In this document: one piece after another, positions 37,963 to 51,300 of the stretch
Layout: the number at the start of each line of letters is the position of its first letter
How positions within the stretch are numbered: the first letter of the stretch is position 1
From: Paulownia fortunei
Lineage: Eukaryota; Streptophyta; Magnoliopsida; Lamiales; Paulowniaceae
Direction: 5' to 3'
DNA length: 64,000 bases
Assembly: GCA_019321725.1 (NCBI GenBank)
Contig: CM033113.1
Coordinates: 3,348,001-3,412,000 of the forward strand
Program-made: the position numbers and the translations under genes
Notes under the pieces: generated by a model
The model's database searches: none
What the model was told of the DNA's origin: nothing
The model's input: only the letters and a program-made list of their open reading frames with translations

Positions 37963-40900
37963 ATGGAGTCTCGCGTGCTTAGCGGCGCCACCATTCGCGG
38001 CCTAGCTCTTTCCCCGAGGCCGGCAGCGAGGCTCACTGGAAACTGCAGTCTCCCTGCCTTGAGGCTCACCGGGAGACTCAGCGACGGCGGAAACTTGATA
38101 TGGGGGAGGCAGCTCCGGCCAGCCATTCTGCTGGAAGCTTCACCTGCTAGTGTGGCTTCTCCAGTAACTAAGAGGGAGAGTCTCCGTCCGTGCTTCGCCG
38201 CGGCTTCTTCGCCGGCCGAGGGCAGCGATTCTGCCGGGTGAGGTCCGTTTGCATGATTTCCGATCCGTTAACCCGTCCCGTTTTCGAGCTTTTGTTTTCC
38301 TTACCCACTTTTTCTCGCAGGGGTGCTAAGGTCGGGTTCTTGGAGAAATACCCGACTCTTGTCACTGGGTTCTTCTTCTTCATGTGGTACGTCACGTGAC
38401 CTCCCTAACTTGCGCCGTCGGGGCGCATCTTCATATATGCTTCAGTCCTTGACCAAATCACGATCTTAACTGTCAACGGCTGTTCTTGAAATGACCCACT
38501 TGGCCTTGCTTCTTGTAGGTATTTCTTGAACGTGATATTCAACATTATCAACAAGAAGATCTACAATTACTTCCCCTATCCTTAGTAAGCACCTTCTAAA
38601 GCTAAAAACCATATTTTAAATTTATGGTTTAATGATGTTTAGTGGAATTTAAGCTAATGACAATTTTGTTAATTGTCTCTGCAGTTTTGTGTCGGTTATA
38701 CATTTATTTGTTGGTGTCGTCTACTGCTTAGTAAGCTGGGGCGTGGGCCTCCCTAAGCGGGCTGTAAGTGTCTCTTCCAATCCTAGCCCATTAATAAATC
38801 GAAGTCACTTCAATTTTTTATGTATTTAATTTTAGTGACTGCAACTATTATTGTTGGTGTCATACGATTTCTCTTGGTACTTATGATTTTTAGGCGGTTA
38901 ACCATCTCTACTGGACCATATTATTAAAAAGTTGTGCTTTGCCCAAAGGTTACTGATGCAACCCTAGGGGCTTATAATTGTGTAATAATTTGACAGCTTT
39001 TTTTAATCATGTAATTACCTAAGTTTTTTGACGGCCTTATTAAGGATTTGTACTTCAACACCTGGACAAAGTGTTAAATGAAAACATGGTTTTGATGTTG
39101 GATAGGAAAGAAACTTATTCCCTTGCTTATTCACTATTTTTTCCGTATTAATGATTGTTGTGCATTTGGTGGTTTCTGTGTATAGCCCATTGACTCAAAC
39201 CTCTTAAAGCTGCTCATCCCTGTTGCTGTGTGCCATGCTCTAGGCCATGTCACTAGTAACGTCTCTTTTGCTGCCGTTGCAGTCTCGTTCACTCACACTA
39301 TTAAAGGTGATAATCTATGTTGTGGACATGATTAAAACGAAAACATTTGCCTTACTGAAATCTTAATTTTTCTCTTCTTTTGTTTTGACTTTGGATCAGC
39401 CCTCGAGCCTTTCTTCAATGCTGCGGCTTCACAATTCATACTTGGACAACAGATACCTTTGACGTTATGGCTGTCTTTGGCTCCAGTCGTTATTGGTAAG
39501 TTCTGATATTCCTTTTACCTGGTGCTAAGGGAAGTTGAATGCTTATCTGTACTTACATGAATATAGAAGCAAGCAAAATTTGCCCTGCGGCATGCCAAAG
39601 TGACTTCAACCGGATCTGGGGATGTTGTATGTTATTTCAACCTAATACCAGACATGCCTGTTACTTCTAAAATGCATGATGAGAAGTATAGTTTTGGAAA
39701 GGGTTTTTTAATTTTCTGGTATACAAGTAAAAGTTAGGCAGATGAGTCTAATTATGAGTCCACATCCTCTATCTGTAAAACAACTTTGTAGTTTTAACAT
39801 TACAGATTAAATGCAGGTGTGTCAATGGCATCACTGACCGAATTGTCTTTCAACTGGACGGGCTTTGTTAGTGCAATGATTTCCAACATCTCCTTCACTT
39901 ACAGGAGCATATACTCAAAGAAAGCCATGGTGAAGTGATGCCTTTTTACAAGATTTCCATCTTGTTTAGATCCTATCAAGAATGATAATAAAGCTGGAAG
40001 CTATCTTCTGTAGAATGTTATTATATCTTTCTAATGAATTCTTCTTTGCAGACTGATATGGATAGCACTAACTTGTATGCCTACATTTCAATTATCGCCC
40101 TCATTGTCTGCATTCCACCTGCGATAATTGTAAGTCTCAGCATATAAATGGCAATATTCTCTCTCTCATGTCCATTTTCTTTGCGTGCTATTTCTTTCTT
40201 CTTCTTACTTTTTACTTCACTTCTCACACCACACAGTTTGAGGGACCTCAACTCATAAAGCATGGGTTTAGTGATGCAATTGCTAAAGTGGGTCTGACAA
40301 AGTTCATCACTGATCTTTTCTGGGTGGGAATGTTTTACCATCTCTACAATCAGGTAGATGAGTTTAGATCTTAAGCTATTATTATACTTGTTATCAAACT
40401 AAACTCTCTGAGTATACAACTATTTCAAGAAACTTAAACCTTTCCAACTTGTGTGCCAACATCAAATTTTGAGTGATGTTGCACATGCATATGGCAATGG
40501 TCTTTTCCTTTCCAAGCTGAGGATTATAATACTCATTCTTTTTCTCTTCTCAGCTGGCAACGAACACCCTTGAGAGAGTGGCACCGCTCACTCATGCTGT
40601 TGGAAATGTGTTGAAACGTGTTTTCGTGATCGGCTTCTCAATCTTGGCCTTTGGTAAAATTATGCCACTCTGTCTGACCACAACTTTGTAACATGGATGT
40701 AAATGATGTGATGAGATATTTAATTATTTAAATCTTTGCAGGTAACAAGATTTCATTACAAACTGGTATTGGCACTTCCATTGCAATTGCTGGAGTTGCC
40801 ATGTACTCCTTCATCAAGGCCAAGATGGAAGAAGAGAAACGAGTAAGCAAAATCGTATGCTGTTAGCAATATTTCTTGTAGTCTATTTGCCATGCATTTG

Positions 40901-41458
40901 TAGGTGAAAACTGAATCCAATTCTAGTATGTAAGTGAATTAGCTAGAATCTGATTAGCATAGATCCTCATCGTACTAAGATGGGCTCTGCCAATTAAGCT
41001 TGTGGTCCATAGTTTAAGAGGTCAGGAAGCCTCTTCTTCTACTATTTTAAAACATGGTGAACCTTTCCTTTTTCTTATTCTCTTTGCTTCTTGGTGTAAG
41101 GTACTTAATTAGGAATAACCCTCTCCTTCAATCACATGTGGGCAGATTCAAACCACCTATTTGTGACACCAACCAGTTACCTTTTGTATGAGTTCTGCTT
41201 GTATTGGATATGATTAACTTTGGAAGACTTATGATGAAGTAGAAAGAAAAAGTTTAATCAATATGAAAGCTGAGAGTTAATGTTCGTTTACACGTTCGTC
41301 TTTTACTGTATGTGGTTGGGATTCAAGACCACTCAGTCTTGTGCATGTATATCTTTTCTAGTATAAAAATCTATAAATTGAACCTCCAATAACTGGATTT
41401 CTTGATCTGGCTTGACTCTTTCTTTTTTCTTTATTGGCAGCAAATGAAAGCAGCTTGA
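37963..41458 (+). CDS. TPT: Triose-phosphate/phosphate translocator, chloroplast inner envelope
   Basis: Exchanges stromal triose phosphate and 3-phosphoglycerate for cytosolic phosphate, the main route of photosynthate export by day. Twelve exons: 37963-38237, 38321-38386, 38519-38584, 38685-38763, 39186-39306, 39400-39495, 39817-39929, 40052-40129, 40237-40353, 40554-40653, 40742-40842, 41441-41458. All borders are GT..AG, frame is kept throughout, and the sum is 1,230 nt, 409 residues, the usual TPT length. N-terminus MESRVLSG with a Ser/Arg-rich plastid transit peptide, cleaved near [16 protein letters not shown]. Family motifs: [89 protein letters not shown]. The last exon encodes only QMKAA and the stop. 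Several hydrophobic helices fit the drug/metabolite transporter fold. Identity with TPT rather than the PEP, glucose-6-P or pentose-P paralogues is judged from these motifs. Confidence 0.96.
38391..38400. promoter_or_regulatory. G-box palindrome GTCACGTGAC in TPT intron 2
   Basis: A 10-bp perfect palindrome around CACGTG, 4 bases into intron 2. G-boxes bind bZIP/bHLH factors and are common in light-responsive genes; location inside an intron makes function uncertain. Confidence 0.3.
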
Positions 41459-42349
41459 GCACAAGTTCAAGTGGGCAGATTCCATGCAGGGACATGGAAG
41501 AAATCTCAGTTCAAGTGCAATATTATTTATCGCGAAATCAAACTAGGAATCTGAGAACAACTTTCCCCATTGTGTAATTAGTTCATCAATTTTCTTTCTT
41601 CAAAGTTAAGATGTTCTCTAATTTTCAATTACTTGGAGATGACTGGAATAATGTATGACTCCTCGCGTGGTCAACATTTGTGATCACAAGCTCTGAGGGT
41701 TTGTCATTAGAATTTGAGGATAAAATATGTGAATAGTGTTTTTTTTTGTTTTTTTTTATCTGTGGGAACAGACTGTTACAAATCCATTTGGTACCATTTG
41801 CTTGCTTCATACATGTTGCCTGTTCTGTTCTTATGCAGCGTTTGAAAGGCTGGCTGTTTGATGGGGTTATTAGTTTCTGGTGGGACTGCTGCATCATCTT
41901 ACGATTCCGCCAAATCAACAGTGGTCATATATAGAAATGTGAAAATAAAAAAATACATATGATTTGGTATGTTATTTTAGTTTGTGTTGGGAGATGTATT
42001 TATACCAATAAATTCAAATATTCTATGTCACAAGTGTAGAAGAAGGTATTTTTGAATAAATTTGCTCCAAATTTGTTTATTGTGAAATTTATTTTCTAAC
42101 AATTTTAATTGTGCTCGTTAAATGTGAATATTTTACATCATAGTCTATTCAAGAGGGGCAACGTTTAATTTTTCAACCGCTTTCAATCGCTGCATGACAC
42201 GAACTAGGTGGTTTGAAAATTTAGAAAGCAAATTAGGATCTAAGAATAAATAAGCAAGTTTACATAATTATTCTCTGCAAGATTTAGATAAATATTTTTC
42301 TGAGCATGGGAAAACAGAAAATTAGAAGTTTCTTTTTAGCTTTTGGTGT

Positions 42350-42835
42350 TATTTTGGATGTTTTTGAAAAAAAAATTTTAGAAAAATATATTTTAAGAGT
42401 GACATGGAGAATATATGGGGAATAAAAATATATCTTGAATGAATTGTTGGAAAATATTGGCCTGGTGTATTTTTGTGGAAAATAGGTTTGGATGAATCAT
42501 TTTCTTTTTATATAAAATTTTATGTGTTAGTGTGTTATATCAATTTTTTTGTATTTTATATTGTTATATTAAGATAATAATTAAAAAATATACATTTATT
42601 TTAACATAATAATTAAAAGATATAAATATAATTTATTTTTGGGATAATTGAAATATATAAAAAAAATTAATTGATGTAATGACTGAAAGATATATAAAAA
42701 TGAGAGAAGAATTTTAGAGAAGTGAAAATTCATTTTGGAATGTTTTGTGATAATAAAAATATTATTTCTCAAAATACACTTATTTTTATTTGCAAAAGGT
42801 GAAAATAAAATTTCAAAAATGAAACCAAACATAGC
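42350..42835. mobile_element. AT-rich MITE-like element
   Basis: The left border contains GGATGTTTTTGAAAAAAAA and the reverse complement of the right border contains CTATGTTTGGTTTCATTTTTG, with about 480 AT-rich non-coding bases between. The ends resemble those of the element at 36.06-36.59 kb, which suggests one family. Confidence 0.3.
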
Positions 42836-43343
42836 TTTGAATTTCTTTACCTCATTTGTATTTAACATGATTAGAAATTTCTTTATTGATGCAATGCCCA
42901 ACACGATATATAGCACACTCTCCAGGCTCCTTTAAAAATGACATCTTATCTCAACGGTCCATTATAGTCAATAATGAATCCCAAAAATTGGACTGAATCT
43001 TGGGAGTGTTCGGATCAATATCCAACCCATTAACAACCAAATTCCTAGTAATCCAGCAGGAATATAGAAACCACTAACCCAAGTTTCACTTCCGGCCCAT
43101 GATGTCTGAAGCCCACTTATATAACAAAGCCCGTAACTCGTCGATCAGATTCGTTGCGCCTAAGCCATGAAACAAAAGATTACAAGTCAAGGAAACCTCA
43201 AAAATACCAAAAACACCCAGAACCATATAAGAAAGTCTCCAGCTTTTAACACTCAAATTTAGCCAAAAAAAAAAAAAAAAAAGCAACAAGGGAAAGAAAA
43301 GAAAAGTTTCAATTCAAATAGTCAAGTCAAGTATTACGTGCTT

Positions 43344-43350
43344 TATAAAA
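43344..43350 (+). promoter_or_regulatory. TATA-box candidate for the RLT gene
   Basis: TATAAAA (in CTTTATAAAACC) about 500 bases upstream of the ATG. If used, the leader is about 465 bases and includes the long upstream frame listed next. Confidence 0.45.
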
Positions 43351-43458
43351 CCAAGACACAAAAAACCCAACAAATTTCTTTCACGAAGTAAGACATCTTT
43401 TTTTTTTTTTTCCTCCCTCCAAAAAATAAAATAAAATTAGGAATTAGGAAAAAGAAAG

Positions 43459-43818
43459 ATGGAATTTGATAGAACCAAGAGCGGGATAGACAACTTCTAT
43501 TACTGCCGCAACTGTTCTTTATGTGTTGCTTTTAATTTCATGACTTTATTAATTTTTATTATTAATCCGTCTCTGGATCTCCAATTTTCCTTTTGTTTCC
43601 TTGTTTCTCTCTCTATATTTTGGTATTCTCATTCGCAATCACACCTGTCTCTATATACTAATATCCCCTTTTGTGTTACTATTATTTGTGTTACATGTAC
43701 ATCACATGCGCGTCAAATTCCTCTCTTTTTTTGTTTTCTTTCCTGCCAAGATAGGGAGAACAATTTTATTGTTTCGTTGTTCAAACCTACCTTTTCTGGG
43801 GCAAGTCTTGATTTCTAG
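43459..43818 (+). other. Long upstream open reading frame in the RLT leader
   Basis: An ATG-initiated frame of 119 codons ends 27 bases before the RLT start codon and lies in a different frame. The sequence is hydrophobic and Phe/Ser-rich, consistent with a pyrimidine-rich leader being stop-poor by chance, but a peptide of this kind would strongly reduce translation of the main frame if the leader is unspliced. Confidence 0.3.
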
Positions 43819-43845
43819 GGTTTGTGGGCTGCGGATTGATCTCTA

Positions 43846-46800
43846 ATGGAGGCTGGTTCTGAGGGAGAGATCAATAGGAACATGAATCAGAGCCCAACGG
43901 AGGGGTCTAAGAGGCCTAAGCGTCAGATGAAGACGCCGTTTCAGTTGGAAGCGCTCGAGAAAACCTATGCAAGTATGTTTTTTTTTTTTTTTTTGGTCTT
44001 GTGGATGTTGTTCTCCTCTGTAGTTATGCTTTGCGTATGAGTTTATTTATTTGGTTTAAGTTTTCTAATTTTTGGGGTTTATTTTTTAGTAATCTGATGT
44101 TGTGCTTGTATGTTCAATTGCGATGCATGTGTTAGTATTTTGGTGATATTTTCTGATTTTTATTTTTTTATTAGACGAAGATGTGTAATTGTGCGTTTGT
44201 AAGTAATTTTTAGTACTTCTCTGACTTTGATTAAAATTGTATATGACTTTGAGTGAAATTATTTTCATTCAACTAAGTGACGAAGACAACATTGATAAAG
44301 TTGTTGGATTTCAGGTGGATTTTGAAACCTAGATGTGTGAATTGAATGTTTGCTTCTGTGTGGAGCATGCATATAGTGAATGTGTTGGTGTGTACCTTTG
44401 AGTGATGGCATTTGGTTCTCTTTGTTTCTTGTATGCAGTGGAGATGTACCCCTCTGAGGCAACTCGTGCAGAACTGTCGGATAAATTAGGTTTAACGGAT
44501 CGACAATTGCAGATGTGGTTTTGTCATAGGAGATTGAAGGATAAGAAGGAGGCAGTGGGCATGGCAGCCATGAAGCCACGCACTCCTGGGTCAGTTGGCA
44601 GGAAGGGATTGACTGAGTCCCCGAGAGAGGAATTGATGACAGCTGAGCCTGGCAGTGGACATGGCTCTGGTTCTGGATCGGCATCTGCATCTGGCTCAGG
44701 ATCGGGTTCGAGTCAGTTCGATAATGGTGATACACCGATGGTGCCGATAAGGTATTATGAGTCACCTAGGACTATCATGGAGCGTAGAGTGATAGCTTGT
44801 GTGGAGGCACAGTTGGGAGAGCCTTTAAGGGATGATGGGCCAATTCTTGGAGTTGAGTTTGATGAACTGCCCCCTGGTGCATTTGGTGCACCTATAGGTA
44901 CATTTGTTTTGTTCTGTTATTGATCATATCTTGAACATTGACATGGCTTTCTGGTATCGAGGCTTAGAAAATTACTGCTGTTTTTATTAAAGTAACTAGT
45001 TTTCTTTATAAAAACAAATAAATGAAGGATCTTAATGATTTTATGCCTTTGCTAAGAGTAGTGGTTGTATCTTAAATCTGAGTTGAAACAGGGGCAAGCC
45101 TTCTAGACCTGAACTAGAGTATCTCTCAATTTCATTATATTGCAGAGTCCATTAATATTTATGGTGTCCTTTGGCATGAAGCTGGGAGTCTTTAAAGGCT
45201 CAAGAGATTTTGCCTCTTTATGCAAGCTGCTAATGGACTATTGATACGTATAGACTTGACTTGTTTTTTGTTATATTGATTAAGAAATATAAAAAACTCA
45301 AAACTAAATGTTGGGGATTTTCCTTTTTAGTGAATTATCAAATTGTATAAAGAGCTGAAGTTTGTTGGGCAAGGTCAATGCCTATAAAGTTAAAATACCC
45401 ATACACTCCAAATTTAGTTGGGACTTAAACGGTGGTTTTGTATTTCTGTTTTTCTCTTTCTCTATTTGCATTATGAGTTAGCTCAAAAGGCCCGAATGTA
45501 AAATTACTAACATTTCTTTATGTTGCTCGTATAACAGTGCCGACAGAGCAGCAAGACAGATACAGACATTCTTATGATAGCAAGTTATATGGACAATACG
45601 ATGCGAAGCATATCAAAGTTGGTTCTCTATCTTCATATATGAATTTAAGATCTGTCTATACTTTAACTTGTTTGCATATGAATAGTGATTGATGATTGAT
45701 GGGTTGATTGCAAAAAATCGGACCAGTAAACAATTCATTTTTCAGGAACACCCTTATTTTTCTCCATTCTGAAGATTGTATGATGATTATTCTCTCTGTT
45801 ATTCGATTATTTTCTTGACCCAAAGGACCCCCACCCCCCCAATTAAAAAAAAACTTTAATAAAGGAGGAAACAGAGAAAAGATAAAAAAAGGAACTTTTT
45901 TTGAAAAGATGCTTGAATGGCTTGAACGATTGAATGCTGTGTGTTCCCATTCAATGGCAGACTAACACCTTTTATTTCAATCAAATAAATAAATGGTTGA
46001 AGTTTTGATTCTCAGGCTGCATCAACTGGTCCTCATGAAGCAGTGGAGTCTAAAATTAGGGCCGACGCATATGGGCATGTGGCCCCATCATATCTCTATG
46101 ACTCACCTGTTGATGGTCCTACCCCAAAAAGTTCGTCACATATGCATGGAAATGGGCATCTGCCAAGTGAACATGGTGTTGAGGGTCAGGTATCAAGCAT
46201 GGATATATATTCTCAGCCATGCAGGCAAACTCAGTTCTCATCATCTCCGAGAAATACAGATTTCATTATACCCAATGATAATAATCTGCATATGGAGAAG
46301 AAACGCAAGGTACTTCTAGATAATTGGATTTTCTGTTGCCAAATATTTCAATCCTTTGTCACTGATGCAAATTGATTGTTAATTACTTTGTGTAGAGTGA
46401 TGAAGCTCGAATTGGTAGAGAAGTTCAAGCCCATGAAAAGAAGATTCGGAAAGAACTTGAGAAACAAGATCTTTTAAGGCGAAAGGTTTGGACTTTGCGT
46501 TTTTTTATTTAAGGGGCCTTGACTTTCTTGTTAGTAATTGCAGAGAACGGAAGAGTTAGCCTTTGCTGAAATCTTGCACTATTATAATCTTTTTCCTTTG
46601 TAGAGGGAGGAGCAAATGAGGAAAGAAATGGAGAGACAAGACCGTGAAAGACGGAAGGAAGAACAACGAATTATGCGAGAGCAGCAGAGGCAGGAGGAGA
46701 AATTTCAGCGTGAGGAAAGGCGTGAAATGGAACGGAGGGAGAAATTTATGCAGAAGGAACTTTTGCGGGTTTGTTTGAACTTATATCATTTCTGCTTATG

Positions 46801-47843
46801 TTTTCATTTTAACTTAATGTTTTTTCCTATTTTGTTAGTGACTAATACACTTCACTTTTTCTTTCTGTATTTCCAGGCGGAGAGGAGGAAACAGAAAGAA
46901 GAGCGCCGCAGAGAGAAGGAAGCAGCAAGACAGAAGGCTGCAGTGGAGAGAGCAACAGCACGGAGAATTGCTAAAGAATCCATGGAGCTAATAGAGGATG
47001 AGCGTTTGGAACTAATGGAATTGGCTGCTTCAAGCAAGGGATTACCTTCAATGTTGTCTCTTGATTATGACACTTTACAAAATCTTGAGTCATACCGAGG
47101 TATATTTGAGAACCCCTTCTTTTATTTTTGTATATGTATGCTCCGAAAAGACTGAGGACGTAGTGTGATCCTTAGTTCTTTTTGTCTAGCATCTTCACTG
47201 CATTAACAATCTGTGTCTTTTTAACTTCAATTCAACTTGGCAAAGCTTTATCTCATACTTGTCTGGAGTTGGCTGAATGGATCCTGTTTTTCTGCTCCAT
47301 CAAAGTCCACATCCAACATTAAACACAAAGGCCTGGATTTTTCTCAGATTGTAAAAACTACATTAACGTAGAGAAAGCTGGATGTTGGAGAATTCAACTC
47401 ATAAATATAGTAATGTACTGCATGTTACTGGTCATTGCCGAATTGTTGGAATATTTGTAAGAATCAGTAAATTTTCTTTGCATGGTGCTCCTATTTATGT
47501 TCAGTCATGTTCCTTTTTTCCCTCATTTTAGTTCTAAAACTAGATCACGTGTTTTAGCTGCATTGGACAAATAAAAAATAAATATGGCATATATGTTGTT
47601 CTTTATATATAGTACTATAAATTGTTCCAGCTAATTTTCTGAAAATTGTTACTGTTAGTCTGCCTTAGTTGCACTATGCTTGTTAGCACTGAGTGAAACT
47701 TTCTGTGATTCAGAGGCTTTGTGTGAATTCCCTCCAAAGTCTGTGCAACTGAGAATGCCTTTTGCCATTCAACCTTGGATTGATTCAGAGGAAAATGTTG
47801 GGAACCTCCTGATGGTACGCATTTATGAATTTTTCTTCTTTCT

Positions 47844-47880
<37 letters not shown>

Positions 47881-48286
47881 TCTTTGAGAAATAGGGGAGA
47901 TGTTTTTTTTTAGGAAATGCTTCTGTTTTATGAATTTCTGAAACGATGATTGCCCCTTTCAGGTTTGGAAATTCTGCGTGACGTTTGCTGATGTTCTTGG
48001 GCTTTGGCCTTTTACCATTGATGAATTCATACAAGCTTTCCATGACTACGTGAGTTTTAGGATGCATGTGGATTTTTTATACTTCACGACTAGCTGATCT
48101 CCATTTTACCTGTTCCCTCTCTCTCTCTCTCTCTCTCTGAATAACTTTACTAGAATTGAGCTTGTCTGTTCTGTTTGTGGAGAAAAGCATGAACATCATA
48201 CTTCCATTTCCTTCATTTCCAATTTTTTGGGGTGTCAATCTCCCCTTGTCCCTCCCTCGGCGTTTTCCTTTCTCTCTCTCTCTCTC

Positions 48287-48331
<45 letters not shown>

Positions 48332-51300
48332 ACATACATCGATTAATATTACTTGCCTTTTGTTTGTTTTTTTTGGTGGGGGGTGGGGGGATGGGGGGCG
48401 AATGTTGTGGAGGTGGCTTTCCATCTCAAATATTTATGTTTCCTTTCACAGGATTCAAGGTTGCTCGGTGAGGTACATATTGCCATACTAAAACTCATTA
48501 TAAAAGATATTGAAGATGTTGTGAGAACGCCTTCAGGTGGACCAGGCACAAATCAATATAGTGCTGTTAATCCTGAAGGTGGACATCCTCATATTGTTGA
48601 AGGGGTAAGTACTCCATTGCAGTGCCTTTCAATTGTTTTGTTTAAGATATTGCTGCAATTATATTCATTTCCTATAATCATATCAGGCATATTTGTGGGG
48701 TTTCGACATACGAAACTGGCAGAAGCACTTAAATCCATTGACATGGCCTGAAATATTAAGGCAATTTGCACTCTCTGCTGGTTTTGGGCCACAGTTGAAG
48801 AAAAAGGGCATTGATCGAGTTTCCACAAATGATAATGATGAGGTACTTTTTTGTTCGCTTGCCCCAATTTGTACATATACTGGAGCACAGTCTTTTCTCC
48901 AACTGCATATATACATATCTGACTCAAATTTGAGGATAGTAATTATGTATTCAGGTTTATCCCCAGTGAGAGTTCCAATAAGTTATGAATGTTTTGTAAA
49001 AAAAATGAAATGTTTTGGCTAATGCATATATAATTTCTTTATCCCATAAACCCTCAGTGTCATCACTACACAACCATAAACAGACTGTTAAATACTATAA
49101 CTGCATAACCATGACAACATACTTGTTTTTGCTCTGTCCCATAAATCCCGGTGTCACCACTGCACAACCATAAACAGACTGTCAAATAATATAAATGCGT
49201 CACCATTACCACACACTTGTTATCTTTCAGAGTAAAGGTTGTGAAGAGACAGTGTCCACCCTGCGAAATGGTTCAGCTGTTGAGAATGCTGTTGCAATTA
49301 TGCAAGAAAAAGGATTCACCCTTCAACGCAGATCAAGGCACCGGTTGACTCCAGGAACTGTTAAATTTGCTGCTTATCATGTTCTTGCTCTTGAGGGAAG
49401 CAAAGGGCTAAATGTTATTGAGCTTGCCGAGAAGATTCAAGTAAGTAATAGCTAGAATTTTGTAGGCTATTTTTATTTTTTCAATTATCTAATTTTTTTT
49501 TCTTTTCTAGACATCTGGTCTTCGTGACTTGACGACGAGCAAGACTCCAGAGGCTTCTATATCTGTTGCCTTGTCAAGGGATCCAATACTTTTTGAAAGA
49601 ATAGCTCCTTCTACATATTGTGTTCGGCCAGCTTTCAGAAAGGATCCTGCTGATGCTGAATCAATAATTGCTTCAGCCAAGGAGAAGATACAGAGATACG
49701 CAAATGGTTTTCTAGCTGGTCAAAATGCTGATGAGGAAGAAAGAGATGATGATTCAGACAGTGATGTTGCTGAGGGTACAGAAGTTGATGCTTTAGCTAT
49801 CCCATTGGATGCAAACAAAAATGGTGAATGCAATGAAGTTGGATCCTGCTCCGGGAACGGTAAAGACAAGCTTCCTGATGCTGCTGCTCAGCAAAGTGGA
49901 ATTGGTAGTGTTGGTAAGAATTCACATTTTTCCTTGCTTGTGGGTGCAACTTGTTCTTGCTCTCTTCAAGTATGAAAGCTGAAATGTACTATCACTAATC
50001 AATCACTTGATGTTTCTGAAGATATTGGGGAGAGTATTCCAGATCAAGGTGTTGAGATTGATGAAAGCAAATCAGGTGAACCCTGGGTCCAAGAACTCAC
50101 TGAAGGAGAATATTCTGATCTATCTGTGGAGGAGCGTCTCAACGCCCTTGTGGCCTTGATTGGTGTTGCGAATGAAGGGAACTCAATTCGTGTAATTCTT
50201 GAGGTCTGACTTTATAATGTTTATTGAAAGTTGAAAATAGGAAATTAGAGTTTCTAGTGTGCAATGATTTCTTACCAATGAAATTGTTGCAGGATCGGAT
50301 GGATGCTGCAAATGCTCTGAAAAAGCAGATGTGGGCTGAAGCACAGCTAGACAAAAGGCGAATGAGAGAGGAAATTATTTCCCAGCTTTATGATTCTTCT
50401 TTCAATGCTGTGGCAGAGGGTAGTCTGAGTCCACTAGTTGTGGCAGAAAAAATTTTTTATGACCCATCAGCAACCACTTCAGGGAAGGATGATTCTTCTG
50501 TTGTGGCAGAGGATATTCATAATTCCATTGGTAATCCAACTCAGTATACATCCGTGGGTCAGTCTATTTCTCCAGCTCAGCAGAACGGACATACGACAGA
50601 GAGGTCACGGTTGCAGCTAAAATCTTATATAGGCCATAGAGCAGAGGAACTGTATGTTTACAGGTCCTTGCCTCTGGGTCAAGATAGAAGGAGAAATCGT
50701 TATTGGCAGTTTGTAGCTTCAGCTTCCTGCCTAGATCCTGGTTCGGGCAGAATTTTTGTTGAATCACCCAATGGCAATTGGAGACTTATTGATTCTGAGG
50801 AGGTAGTCACATGTTTGTTAAGCCTTTCTCCCAACCCCTTGTTTTTCGCACTCTTTTTGGCCTTCTAATTAGGTGCTGTCCTGTGGTTTTTACATCTCTG
50901 TAATCTTCCTATTGTGGAAGAAGGGAGGAGGCTGGTGCTGGTAGGCAATATCGACTCTGTGGGTTTGTTAAGTTCTGAATCAGGGAAGAAATATAATGAT
51001 GGCCTTGGGTATTGGAAAACTATTTAAACTTTGCCTAGGCATAAGGATGAAATTTGGTTAGATATTTGTCTTGGAATAAAATCTCCGTCCTCTAAAGCAC
51101 TTTGTATAGGCTTAAGGATGAAATTCAGTAAGATTATTATCTTGGAATAATACTACCCTCTATTGCCATCAGGAGTAAGATATTTATGTTGTTATGCCTT
51201 AAGACTTTATATAGTAATCTAATCAATTCTTTGTGCAGGCATTTGATGCTCTGTTGACATCTTTGGACACTCGTGGGACTAGAGAATCTCATTTGCATAT

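Larger units (their letters stand above)
41459..43845. other. Intergenic: TPT 3' flank and RLT promoter
   Basis: The first few hundred bases are TPT 3' UTR. An AT-rich MITE-like block lies at about 42350-42835. The RLT core promoter and leader occupy about 43340-43845. No further gene is supportable. Confidence 0.6.

Noticed and set aside
47615..48067. 150-codon minus-strand frame in RLT introns and exons 8-9
   Set aside because: It reads through an AT repeat (YIYIYIYI) and antisense of real exons.
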